Assembly (NCBI GenBank): GCA_020746875.1 | Contig: JAGTJL010000034.1 | Coordinates: 1 to 64,000, forward strand | DNA length: 64,000 nucleotides | Direction: 5' to 3' | Source of the DNA: Rhexocercosporidium sp. MPI-PUGE-AT-0058 | Taxonomy: Eukaryota; Ascomycota; Leotiomycetes; Helotiales | Part shown: in pieces, positions 12,077 through 24,200 of the stretch | Position numbering within the stretch: the stretch's first letter is position 1 | How the letters are laid out: each line of letters begins with the position of its first letter | Notes under the pieces: generated by a model | What the model was told of the DNA's origin: nothing | Seen by the model: only the letters and a program-made list of their open reading frames with translations | The model's database searches: none | Made by a program: the position numbers and the translations under genes

Positions 12077-12900
12077 GATATTTGGCGTAGAAGTGATGAA
12101 ATGCGTTCTCCAGTGTGGTTACAAATCCCCCCCTTCACAGGTAGAATTAAAAGTAGCCGTATCACCTTAGGAAAGTAGATCGAGTTTTGACAATCACGCA
12201 GTTGGTGTAGAATAAAGGATGCGCAGAAATGTGGCCTCATCTAAGGTTTAAATAGCGTCTCGCTTAATTATTGATAGGCAACTGACCGGAACAAGCCAAA
12301 GTATGCAAGCCTCCGGCTTGCGTAGGAAATGTCTCCTATCTGAATACGAAGGCTGACGGATTAGAAAACCGGCCATTTCCTAAGCGAGTATTTTTAAGAT
12401 TCCATGTGCTGTGTTCCTAAATAAATAGTAAATCTTCACGTAATCGCGTAAGCTTTAGCTCTAGCTACAAAGATAGAATAGCTTCTTTGTATCGTGAATA
12501 TGAAAAAGCGCAAAATTCTATAAAGGGTTAGTGGTTATATACTTGATTCCGTATAAAGCGATTTTGGTGTTCCTTGCTAAGCTAGGAAAATGGCTGGTTT
12601 TTTAAACCGGCCGCCATCGTACAGATTTTCTTTTTGTCAATTTTAGGAGCTTGATTGGTGATTAATTGGTGGCTACGAAGGAAACCATTTTTGCTGATAA
12701 ACGGCAAACAACGGGACCAACGCTAAAGCCGATGACGAGTGATTGGCTGGGTGTTTGAATTCAATTCAAGGGGGAAGATGTCATTCGGGACTTTTGAGCG
12801 AATTTGGTAGCCAAGGTTCAGTCGTCCTGCTCCGCTGCCTTCTGTGACATAGACAACCATTGTACCATAAGCTTTCCACGTTTCTTTCCTGCTGAGCCAC
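12077..12900. other. Intergenic with scattered inverted repeats
   Basis: No gene seen. The segment near 12365-12398 (AAACCGGCCATTTCC) is an imperfect inverted match to 12570-12612, which could be the ends of a small decayed MITE, but no target duplication is evident. GCAAGCCTCCGGCTTGC near 12307 is a short hairpin. Confidence 0.3.
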
Positions 12901-13220
12901 CCAATCTTGGCTATGTGTGTCTGTCGGGATTACTCCTGTAAATTGTGAGGTTGAAGTACTAGTCGCATGCTCTTTGACAGGAGGGATCCAAAATCAGCTC
13001 CGGCAGAAACCATGCGAGGAAGCAGAAACGGATTCCCCGGTAAGGTTGGGTAAGGAAAATATAGCCGGGGCACACAGGAGGCCAAAATGGGTTCCACATT
13101 ATAGTGCGCAGGCTGACTCAAGGGGGCGCTCAGGACACTCAGGCTCTGCTCAGGTTAAAGCAAGTTGCTCACGTCCGCAGACTAAAACGGAACCAGCGAA
13201 AGACAAAATTAATGCTGAGT

Positions 13221-13918
13221 TTATAGGTATTCGGATGAATATGACTCTACGTTTTTCCACCTGGCAAGATCTTCCAAGAGATGCCTTGTCGTCAGCTTAG
13301 GCGGAGGATCTTTGGAGATATACAACTCCACATCGATTTCCAAGTCGACAGCCTCGAAAGCCTTAATGATTGTCCCAAAGAAGAGCCATTGTTGCAAGAA
13401 GGCCATGTTGCCTCTGTCGACATCTGGATCCATACTCGGTCTCTGGGTAAATGGTAGCTCTGGGCAAAGGATCTTGAAAGCAGACAGCGCACGAAGAGTA
13501 AAGTCGCGGAATACTTTTATGCCGTCTGGCCCTAGCATATCTCCCAGACGATTGCCACTTCCGCCATCGTCATGCTTCGATCCCTTATCAACAACACCAC
13601 TAGGTATACCAAAAGCTTCTTCTTGCAGCTCATTCGGGGCAAAGGACCATTCTTCTTCTTCCTCGAATCGACTTCGTCATGAGAGGGTTTAACGGAATCT
13701 CCGAGTCTCTCAGAGCTTGGCCCAGCGTTAGTTGTTCCTTCTTGAGTTTCGGCGGGACATGGGCCGAGTTTGACCTCCTGGTCATCTTCTTCCCATTCTT
13801 CGGGTGGTACGCCAAATGCCAGGTTCTCTATTAATTCCTGCCAGATCCTTATTGTCTCCCTGAGCAAATCCGAATCCGCCATTGAACGTCTTACAAGCGC
13901 AGACCTTATCCCCTCCAA
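13221..13918 (-). pseudogene. HET-family-like N-terminal fragment with frameshift
   Basis: A first frame starts at 13918 (or the internal Met near 13882, MADSDLLRETIRIWQEL) and runs to about 13670. The coding sense then passes to another frame that continues unbroken to 13221 (EEWSFAPNELQEE, then AFLQQWLFFGTIIKAFEAVDLEIDVE and LTTRHLLEDLARW). The QxWLFFGxxxxxF pattern followed by TRHLLEDLARW resembles the N-terminal region upstream of the HET domain in many fungal HET proteins. The frame change near 13670 lies in a purine-rich run and is most simply a small indel; no convincing intron was found. The 3' part, including the HET core, is missing. An LTR lies 20 bp upstream of the start. Confidence 0.5.
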
Positions 13919-13938
13919 AAATTCTTAATATGTGTTTC

Positions 13939-14113
13939 TGTAATAATCTGTGCTCTTAGCGCTGATTGCGTAATCACTGCCCTTATAAAGATAGTAAAGG
14001 GGAAGAGGTTATCTTCCCTCCTTAATAATTAGCTTTTATATAAATTAAAATATTACTAGTGAGTTTATAGCGCTTCTTTAATTATTCTATTATATTACAA
14101 TTACTTTAGCGTA
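13939..14113 (+). repeat. 5' LTR of Gypsy B (175 bp)
   Basis: Starts TGTAATAATCTG and ends GTA (mutated CA). Same family and length as the LTR at 2951-3125 but on the opposite strand, so the two elements point away from the HET island. Flanking bases differ, so they are separate insertions. Confidence 0.8.
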
Positions 14114-15000
14114 TTAATAATTATTATATTCTAATTATTATTCTCTTATTATTAGCTTAATTATTATATAATAATTTAAATTAAAAGATTATTAATAATA
14201 ACTTTAAGTTAATAAGAATAATAATTAAATACCCCGGGATATTAAGGAATCGCTAAAGATACGTTAGTAAATAATATTACCGCGATATAAAAGTAATTTT
14301 AAGCTCTTAAGAAGCGGAATAATATCCTCGATAGCTTTATCGTTAAGTATTATCGGATATACGGCGACGATTTTACGTAATACTTTTTTAAAATAATAAT
14401 AAAAGCTTAACTCTTTTAATTTATTAAATTAAAAACTCTTATAAATAATAAAAATAATATAAAAAGCTTTTTAATAATAGCCGACGAACTTCGGGCTTTA
14501 TATTAAAAGAAGAGCAAATGTATAATTTTCTTAAAATATAAAAGAAAAAGCTATTAAGAACTTATAAAGTATTTATAAGCTTATAATTATATCTTTAATT
14601 ATAATTCTAAAAGATTCCCGACCGATATAATTAAGATTAAATAAGCGGTAATATTACTTCGTAAAAAATCGGCAAATATTTAAAAAAGATTTAAAAAGCA
14701 AACTCTAAAGAAACTTAATATAATAACTTAAGAAAATTATAAGGAGTTTCTAAAGAATTTTTAATTATTCCTTATCTTAAGAAAAGTAATTAACTCTTAA
14801 GCTTATAAAATAGCCCGATAAAGAATTAATTAACTTATTTATAAATTTATTAATTATTTAAAAAAATTAAAATAATACTTCGAGCTTTTTATAAAACGCT
14901 AATTATAAAAGCTTTATTAGCAAGAACTTAAAGAGATATATTAAAAGAGACTTACGGATATACTTTGATAATTCTTCTCGGCACTTACTTCTTTACTTAC
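14114..15000 (+). mobile_element. Gypsy B, RIP-degraded 5' internal part (truncated)
   Basis: Continues from the LTR and aligns by eye with the reverse complement of about 2180-2950 up to roughly 14905; after that it looks like gag coding sequence missing from copy A. No pol follows, and from about 15170 the base composition becomes normal and leads into the PAQR relic. The element is therefore truncated at its 3' end; the exact break between 14905 and 15170 cannot be placed. Confidence 0.7.
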
Positions 15001-15369
15001 TGCGTTTAAAGTTACTTGATTTAATTAGAGCTATTTAATATAAAGTATAAAGGATCGAAAGCGAGAAGGTATTATAATAGTTTCAGAGATAAGCACTAAT
15101 ATACTACTTAGCTTGCTTAAGAAGGCGTAATATAATATAGAGCCGTTTTTAGATCTTCAAACTAGAATATTTATTTTTAGAAGGTCCTTTTCTGGCTTTA
15201 TTGCTTTTTGATAATAGCTATTACTTTCCCGATAAATAATTGCTTAAGACGTAAGAAATAGGCAGATATGGCCTTCGAACTAAATTTATACTCGCGGAGA
15301 GAGATTGCAGATCAGCCGATAGCTTATAGACTTAAGCAGACCAGAAGCTAAAGTGGCCATTATCTATTC

Positions 15370-15717
15370 CTACGATAGAATAACCTGCTTAACTAGCAAT
15401 AAGATAACGAATTTATCTTCACTGGATATCGGCCTGTATCTGGATCCGTTCGGAAGTCCCTGAGCAATTTATAATATATTTATAATAAAATTATAAATAT
15501 CTACTCTTATTTTCTCGGCGCGATTCTTTTTGCAGTACTTCTAATATACGTATACGCAAGAGCACGCAGTTATTACGCCGCTATTTAAATTAGTAATATA
15601 ATTAGCTTTATAATATTCTTTTTCGGAGTAATCTTATGCTTTTCCTTCTCTACGTCTTTTTATATTATATTAAATCATAGCGAAAAGGTGGCGGCGTATT
15701 AGAATTAATTCAATTAT
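15370..15717 (+). pseudogene. PAQR / haemolysin III-type membrane receptor, 5' part of split pseudogene
   Basis: In one frame from about 15385 to 15717 the translation reads DNEFIFTGYRPVSGSV, then an INIYSYFLGAILF segment, then FFFGVILCFSFSTSFY, broken only by stop codons that a C-to-T or G-to-A change explains. These match the PAQR family (yeast Izh, adiponectin receptors): DNEYILTGYRP, NIYTHLLGA and the first membrane helices. The reading stops at 15717, where an LTR begins. The downstream half continues in exactly the same frame at 36712. The start codon is not resolved. PAQR proteins are seven-helix membrane proteins linked to zinc and sterol/lipid homeostasis in yeast. RIP has spread into this single-copy gene from its repeat neighbours. 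Confidence 0.85.
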
Positions 15718-15919
15718 TGTCAGGAGTAGAATCTAATATAAAGAGGGTCGGGGGTTCTACGGAAGGTTTACAGGCTTAGCACAGATCACGTGTTAATATT
15801 TTTATTTATTTACTTTAGAGGGAAGTAAAGAAAATTTAAAAGGCTAGAGATTAGTTTAAATTACAGTTAATATATCTTAAACGTTTCGAATAGTAATTTT
15901 CTATTATTTAAACCTTATA
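15718..15919 (+). repeat. 5' LTR of Gypsy C (202 bp)
   Basis: Begins TGTCAGG and ends CCTTATA (mutated CA end). By hand count it differs from the 3' LTR at about 23 positions, all of them C/T or G/A transitions with no indels. Confidence 0.9.
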
Positions 15920-18900
15920 TTTTAATCTTTTTACTTATACGAAAATAATTCGTTACTTATTTAAAGCCTTTATAAAATAATTATAATAGCTAAAAATAAG
16001 AAGAAGACAGCTTTAGCGGCAAAAGGGATATTATAATTACTTTTACTTTACTCTATCGATTAATTATTAAATACCTTTTAAAATGACCTTAAAGATAGTT
16101 TACTTACGCGTAGCGAATAGTTTTAGCGCTTTAATAAAAGTTTAAAGGATTTTATAAATAATAACAAAGAAGGCTCGGATGTCGAAGCAGCTATCGAGGC
16201 TAAGCGATGACGAATTTTAAAGATTTAAGTATAAATTAAGAAGAAGAAGGAGGAGAAGGCAGTTCGGAATTAAATTAAAGAGTTAAAGGAGGTAGTATAA
16301 GAGTAAGAGGATTTAAAAAAAGAGTTAACGGATATATTATAAAGAAAATAAAAAAGAAGGAAAGTAAAGAATATATAAATAAAAGAAAGCGTCGACGCGC
16401 GAACATGGCCGGAGACCGCTATTATAACAAACCCACGGGACTTCCTTAAGATAACTTCGATATGCGCCTAATATCGTATTAATAAATCCCAAAGATACAA
16501 GAGCTCTTAATATATAAGGGCAAGAGCGTTAAAAAGGCTTAGTCTTTTATTTAAAGTATTAAATAAAAGTTCCGTTAAAATAAGAAAATAATATATATTA
16601 TAAATAAAGACAAGATTAACGAGTACGTCCTTACTTTCGACGAAAAAGTAAAACGAAAGTAAACTAAGTTTAAATTAAAGGCCGGGATAAACTCACTTAT
16701 TTAAGAAAGGTTTAAATAGTAAATGTTAAACTTAATTATAAACCTTAGAAATCGAGAGCTTACGGTATTTAATTAATATAAAAACGCTTAATAACGCGAA
16801 AATAAGTCGGTAAATGATTTCGTATTTTTTTTAATGACTTAAAGTAATAATTAAAGATTAAAGATAATATAACGAAACGACGGACTTTTTACGTTAAACT
16901 AAAGCCTAAATTAAAAAGAGAAATTATTAAACTTAATATTATTAAAATTATTAAAACTTATAAAGAGCTAATATTTTTAACTTATTATATTAAAAATATT
17001 AATAAAGTAAATAATTAAAATAGACCTCGGAAGAATATTAATAAGGCTTTAAAGAAGGATAACGATTATTTTCATAATAATAAACTATTTTATATTTGTT
17101 TTTTAAACTTAAATTAAAGGCGAGAAAGAGGAACGGCAAAAGATTATAATATCGGTGGAGATTTGGACTTAAGACGGAAAGGTACAGATTAAACGAGTAC
17201 TTCTTAATAGCGGTGCTAAAGGCAATTGTATTTTTTAAGCGCTTATAATCGAATGTAAATAAAAGCCTATAATTAATTAAATTAATTTAATTATAATCGA
17301 AGGAAGAGAAGTTATTACTTACGGAATTTATTCCTTATAATTATATATTATTAATAGCGAAAGCATTATAAAAGGATATTAATAGTCGTATGTTGCTTAC
17401 GACTTCGAGATTTTAAGAATTACTTTTATTTTAAGATTTTTTTAACTTAAAGAAGTTAACCTTATTATTAGCTTTCGATCGAAGACTTAGCGGTTTTCCT
17501 TTAAAAGGAATTAAATTAACGTTATTTTTATTAAAAAGTTTATAAAGAAAACTTAAAAGAATTAAATATATTACGTTATACTTAACGCTAAGACTGTCGA
17601 AGATGCCGAGTTGCATTCGAAATATATTAATTATTAAGAAATTTTTAGCGAAACAAATATTAAAACGTTACTTAAACACTATTTAATAAAGTATTAAATC
17701 GACCTTAAACTTAATAAGGGACCTTTATAAGGACTCGTTTACTTATTCTCTGAATTAAAGCTAATAATATTCCGAGAATACCTTAAAGCGAGTTTAAAAA
17801 AGGGTTAGATTTAAAGGTTTATTAGTCTTATAAGAGCGCTTATTTTATTTATGTTTAAGAAGGGCGGAGGACTGCGATTATGTATTAATTATAAAGGACT
17901 TAATGTTATTACGGTAAAGAATCGGACCCTTTTACTTTTAATTAATAAAACCCTCGATTAATTAAGACGTATTAAAGTGTTTATAAAGCTAGACTTAAAG
18001 GATACGTATTACCGACTTTAAATTAAGTAAGATAATAAATAAAAGACGGTATTTTAGACTTAATATAAGCACTTTAAGTATTATGTGCTTCTTTTTGGAC
18101 TCTTAAATACTTTAACAATATTTTAAGCTTATATTAACTAAGCTTTAATTAGTTTAATAGACGTTATTTATATAATTTATTTAAACGATATTTTTATTTT
18201 CTTTAAGAGTATTAAAAACTATATAAAAGCTATTTAAGAAGTCCTTAAAAAGCTTTATACTTATAAACTTTACGTTAACCTTAAGAAATACGCATTTAAT
18301 ATTAATATTATGGAGTTTTTAGGGTTTATAATAGGCTTAATAAATATTCGAATAGACCTCTCTTAAGTCGAGAGCATTCAGAAATGGCTTTTACTTAAGT
18401 TATAGCGAAATAGATAAGTATTCTTAAAGTTTATTAACTTTTACCGCCGCTTTATTTATAGTTATATAAAGGTTATTTAATTTATTATTAATTTATTAAA
18501 AGGAATATAAAGAGGAAAAAAGACAGAACCTTTTTAATTCTTTTATAAAGTTATTACGGCATTTTTAATTTTACGAGAAAGATTCTTTTAAACCTTAATT
18601 CTTTATTATTTCGACTTTTAATTAAAGATTTAAGTAAAAATAAATGCTTTAAAATTCGTTATTAATAAAATTTTATTTTAATTATTCGGTAGTAATACAG
18701 AAGCTTAATGGCATTTTATTATATTTTATTTAAAGAAGCTCTCTTTTATTAAGTAATAATATAAAGTTTATGACGGGGAGTTAATAGTAATAATATATAT
18801 ATTTAAGTAATAGAATTAATACCTTTAAGGCGCTTTTGATATTATTATAGTTTAAATAAATTACTATAATTTTAAATATTTTATAACGAAACGGAGGCTT

Positions 18901-19512
18901 ATTAAACGATAAGTGAGGTAGGCTAATAAATTAATTAAATTCGATTTTATTATTAAATATTAGACTAAGGCTATAAATCCTATTAATAAGTCTTTGCGAA
19001 GACTTAACCTTAAAGACTCAGAACTTAATTAAGGTAAAGACAAAGAAAAAGAGTAATTACCGACGTTATATTAAAAGTTACGTTTAATTATAATATTATA
19101 AAAGAGAAGGCTTTTATTAATAGCATTTTTAAAGTCGGGGCTTAAATAACTTTATATTGATAAGTTATTAAAGTTAAATTAAGGATTATTTATAAAGGAT
19201 TTATAAGGTAATAAAAAGTAATCGAAGGGGGCATAAGGGGCTTTCGACGAGTCTATTGCTAATATTATTAATTATAAATAATATATATTACGGCAAGTAA
19301 TAATTATATTATTATAAATTAAAATAATAAATAATAAACTTTTGAAATTAATTTAAAGTATAATTTTTAATTTATAAAAAGTAAATCCTTTTATAATAAA
19401 TAAAATATATAAATCGATTCCGAGGGGACGTCGAGTTAAGTCTAAAGGACACTAAAAGATACGCGAAAATAAATTATTATAATATTATAATAAGACTTAT
19501 ATATTACTTAAG

Positions 19513-19701
19513 TGTCGTACAGAAGTAGAGCAGGCTTTTAGTAGTTCAAGAGCTCTATAATTAACGTAAAAAGTAAGGGTTTAAAAAATGTATTAAAGTA
19601 AGCGTTACCCTTTATAAAAGGAGATTATAACCCGAGTATATATACACGTAGGTGCTTATAAAAGTATACACATGACTAATAGACTACGTTAAGGCGCGAT
19701 A
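19513..19701 (-). repeat. LTR of Copia D, left copy (189 bp; 3' LTR)
   Basis: Starts TGTCGTA, ends GCGCGATA. Paired with 33818-34006. About 32 differences between the two by hand count, all transitions. Confidence 0.88.
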
Positions 19702-20892
19702 TACCCTTATAATAAGGCTCCGTTATATAAATAAGCCTTATTATTTAAAGGCGTATAAGTAGTCGAGAGATATAATATAAGCTCCCCGAGTATATATATT
19801 AGTTTTTAATAAAAGTATAGCGTCGAACAATAAATTAATACTCTTGAGATATTATAATAAATAAAAATATTTATACGCGCTTTAAAAATATAATATATAA
19901 AGACTTTATATATTAATATAAGCAGTTTACTAGGCAATTAATATTAATAATAAATAAGAATACAAACACGCATTCAAATTATATATAATTAAATAAATAA
20001 AATCTAAAAATACAGCTAAGCTATAGTAATTAAGTAAATAAAATCTTAATTATTATGTCTAACGCGTGTAAATCGTAGGTTTTAAAAGTAAAATTAAAGT
20101 AAGGTTTAATCTACAATTAAGATCTTATGCTGTCTTATTTAATTATTAAGTTATTAAGCTGTAATTAATAAATTTAATCTTTTTAAAATAATTATTATAT
20201 ATAATAAAAAGCCGCAACGGTATATGCTAGCTTCTTATTAACTTATATAATACGCCGCCTCCCGGGTTAGTGAATTTATTATTAGTTTAAGCGTCCCGTA
20301 CCGTAATAACGCGATTATAATTACTCTTAAAAATATATATATATTGACCTTTATATTATTATAATTAACTTTTACTTAATATTAACGCACTTTATACTCG
20401 CGTGCTTACTTATTTACTTATTTATTTTTTTTATTTTTTAATTTTTTACTTCTTTTAATAAATTCTTTTTAATTACTAGCTATGCCTTTTAAAGCTTTTA
20501 AAATAATAATTGCGCGTATTAATAATTAAATCGCAGCTTATTAAATAAGTTCTTCTTTAATTTAATTTCTTGACTTCATTTTTAAATAATTTTAATACCG
20601 TTAAATTAATTATTAATAATTATATTATAAGATTTTAAAGATAAGTTTAATAATTAAGAAGTATTTAATAATAAACTAATTAATAATCTTACTAATAATC
20701 TTCCTCTTACTTATTCGGTTATTAAAATAAATCCTAAAGATAGTTTATAATATTTTTTTTTACGTAAAAATAAAAATACGCTTATTAATAACTTTAATAA
20801 TAAGCTAATTCTCCCTTAATCTTCTCGTGTCAAGTTAAGCTCGCTATTTAAAAAGACTCTCACGCGTTCTTTTAATACTTTACTATTATTAG
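19702..20892 (-). mobile_element. Copia D, segment between its left LTR and the Copia E insertion
   Basis: AT-rich, stop-filled DNA belonging to the 3' end of Copia D on the minus strand. No domain can be read. It contains short TA-rich repeats but no gene. Confidence 0.6.
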
Positions 20893-21203
20893 TGTTGGAT
20901 TTCACTTCGGTAACTCGTGCCGATTCTACCTTAGAATAGCCGAAGGAGTTTCTATTACTTACGCGGCCCGGAAATTACCTTCGTATTCCGGGAAATTACG
21001 CTTGTATTCAATTACGTAGCTCGTATAAGCTACGTAATCAGTTACGTAATCGTAAAAGCTTTTAGAGAAGCTATTATTTTATATATAATTACCGAAGAGC
21101 TCTTTTAACTCTTCAAGCTTTCAAGTAAGTAATTCTCTCTCTTTGATTACGTGTCCTCACCTACTGCGCTTCCTCATTCCTGATTGGCTCGCCTATTCTC
21201 ACA
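20893..21203 (+). repeat. 5' LTR of Copia E (311 bp)
   Basis: TGTTGGATTTC to TTCTCACA. About 17 differences from the 3' LTR by hand count, every one a C/T or G/A transition. Confidence 0.95.
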
Positions 21204-24200
21204 TGGTAGCAATTCGGCAATTCGCTAAGGCAGCTAATAATATCAGTCACCGACACACTTCCCGATCGAGACGATTAGTTGAGCTTTTTCGGCTAATACC
21301 GCTTCGGCTGCTTCCGTTCAAACGCTTGTCGATAAAGCCATATTAGCTTCTCTTGACTAAAGTAAGCTAGACTCCTTTGAGCCCTTATTAACCCGATTAG
21401 GACGTATTACGGACCCGAGGCCTTTAACCCTGAGATTAAACCCTAAGGAAATCATAACTTAGCGGTCCTTAGACGTTATAAGCGCGCGTAGCTACTTAAA
21501 TTACGGTTCTAGGTCTTATAATAAACTTCTTATTCTTAGGCGCTTATACCTTTTACGGCGCTAGTAGTGGCTATAAATAGCGTGCTAGCGTGGCTTATAT
21601 TAGGGAGTGGCTGTCCGAATCGTTACTAGTTTAGTATAAATTACAGAGGGTTTTTAGGCTTTTTTAATTATATAAGAAGCTATCCTCAGAGAGGGTTATA
21701 GCTAGTTAAGCTTATTAATTCCTGTGAGAAAAACCAAGCTAGTAGTGGCGCTAGCGTTATAATAAGAGCTTAAGCAGACCCGCTGAGAACCCTATTATAA
21801 TAATAGCTAAGCGAAACCCTCGGTAAGGTAATAATAAGTCCTTGGCAAGGCTTTTTTACCTTAATTAATCGATTTTAAATCGATTTAAGGTATACCAAAT
21901 TAAGGAGGATAGCCTTATTGTGAGGTTATAAAGACTTAAATAAAGTCTAAGATTAGAATAGTCTAATAAATCACTATAAGTAATAATCGCCTAAAGGAAT
22001 TAAAGCTAAACTTAATCGAGATAAGCTTAAAATAGCTGCTATTGCCTTTAAAGGAGAGAAGCTAGTAAGGAAGTCTAATTATATTGAGTGGATAAATCCC
22101 GCTAGCTTATTCCTGGAAATTAACGGCTATATGCCTTATATTTCCGGCAAAGCTTTACCTCCGGACTAATCCTTGTATTACGTTAGGGGCACCGAAGGAA
22201 GTAGAACCGTATTAGCCTCCTATTCTCATAAGCTAGCCGTAAAATATCACGAGAAGCTAAACTATTTTAAGACGTAAAATTAAAAAGCGCTAAGGGCGCT
22301 AAAGTCGATTATATTGCTAAAAAATCAAAAGCAATTTAAAGATAAAGATACGGCTAAAAAGCTATAAAACGCTATTTAATCTACTTTCGGTCAATTAACG
22401 CTTAAGCTAATCGGCCGTTATATAAATTAAATCGTCGATTCTAATTACAGCTCTTATAAAAACATAAACGAATACACTAGCGTAATCCAATCGAGCGCCA
22501 TATACCTAAAGCAGCTAGACTACGAGATTCCAAAGCTTATAATAACTAATCTAATACTAAAAGGCTTGCCGAGCTCCTTTAACGCCTTTTCGTCTCGTAA
22601 ATACAAGAAAATGTCAGGTGATCTCAAGAATATCGATATTAACGGTTTAATTAACGACTTAATTTCGGAAGAAGCTCGCATAAGCGCTAACGCCGACCTT
22701 AACGCTAATAAAGCGTTTAAAGGCGGCAAAGGCGGTAATAAGAAGCACTGCAATAAGTGCAAAGTCACGGGACATATAACGTCTACGTGCTGAGTCTTAC
22801 ACCTTGAGCTAAAGCTTAATAATTCGGAAAACCCGAATAAAAAGCCTAATAATAAGCCTAAAAAGACTAAGGAGTTAAAAAGCGAATTAAAAACAGAGTC
22901 TACAAAAGCTATTATGGCCGTATTTAAGACTTATACGCCTCCTAATAGGCACGTGACGGCTAGAAAGCTTATAAAGGCATATATAAACTACTTACCTTTA
23001 TTAAAGGGTAGGTTAAATGTGAAGCCTAAAGTGCAGCTTAAACCTCTTTTACTTATAAGTACTTTTGTAAATATTATAGAGGAATTAAGCGAGTCCGATT
23101 CTGACTAATTAAAGGGAGATATTGCAAATTTAGCTTTTAAAACTATTTATAATTATAAACTAGTTTTAAACTCCGGTGCTAGCGAGCATTATACGCTTAA
23201 TAAGGGATGGTTACTTAATTATTAACTTACCCTTCGTAAATCGGTTATAATCGCTAATAGCGACGTATTACCGATATTAAGTACGGGAGATATTCTTATT
23301 AAAGGTAATAACGGTATAAAAGTAATTATCTAACGAGTAAATTATATTCCGAGGCTAAAAACGACCTTTTTAAGCTTAAGGAAAATAATTAAAAAAAGCT
23401 GGTTAATCAACTTTACCGAAAACGGTGCTTTATTAAAGCATAAAAAAGGCTAATTATAGATTAAATAAGATTATAACGCTTATTACGTTTAAGCGGAAGT
23501 CGATAATGACGCTCTCGAACCTATAATATATCAAGTAAACTCAAATTCGCCGCTAAACCTTTATTATAAGAAGCTAGTGCATATAAATAAAGAGTCGATT
23601 CTTAAAACGATCGAGAAAAGCCATAGATTAAAGAAAATCCAACAAAAAGACGTAAAGCTAGCCGACTGTAACGCTTGTAATAGCGGCAAAATGCACGTGA
23701 TCAGCAGTAAAAAGCCTATATCAGACGCGCTACTTTTAATTATATTCAATATTAATATTACAGGGCTTTTTAAAGTCAAAAGACTTAAAGGAGAGCGTTA
23801 TTTCCTTATTATTATATATAAAGGATCAAGAGCTATTTAGTTATACGCCTTAAAACTCAAAGCCGACGCTTATAACGTACTTATTGACTTCTATAATATA
23901 ATAAATACGCAGTTTAATTAAAAGGAAATTAAATTTATAGCGAATATTAAAGCTTTTAAGCTTAATAACGCCGGGGAATTCAAGTCTAATAAATGGACGT
24001 ATTATTATAAGCAAAAAAGGTATATATATGAATATATTAGCTCTTATTCCCTTTCCTAAAACGGGATAGCCAAAAGGTTAAATAAATACTTAATAAAGCG
24101 GCTAATTAGCGTTTATAAGGCTAAGAGATTACTCTCGTTTTTATAGCCCTACTTATTATAAAGAATAGCTTATATTAAGAATCGGTTATATAACTCCGTT

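Noticed and set aside
12917..13300. 127-codon open frame on the plus strand
   Set aside because: It overlaps the opposite-strand HET-type fragment, has no domain and looks like chance openness.
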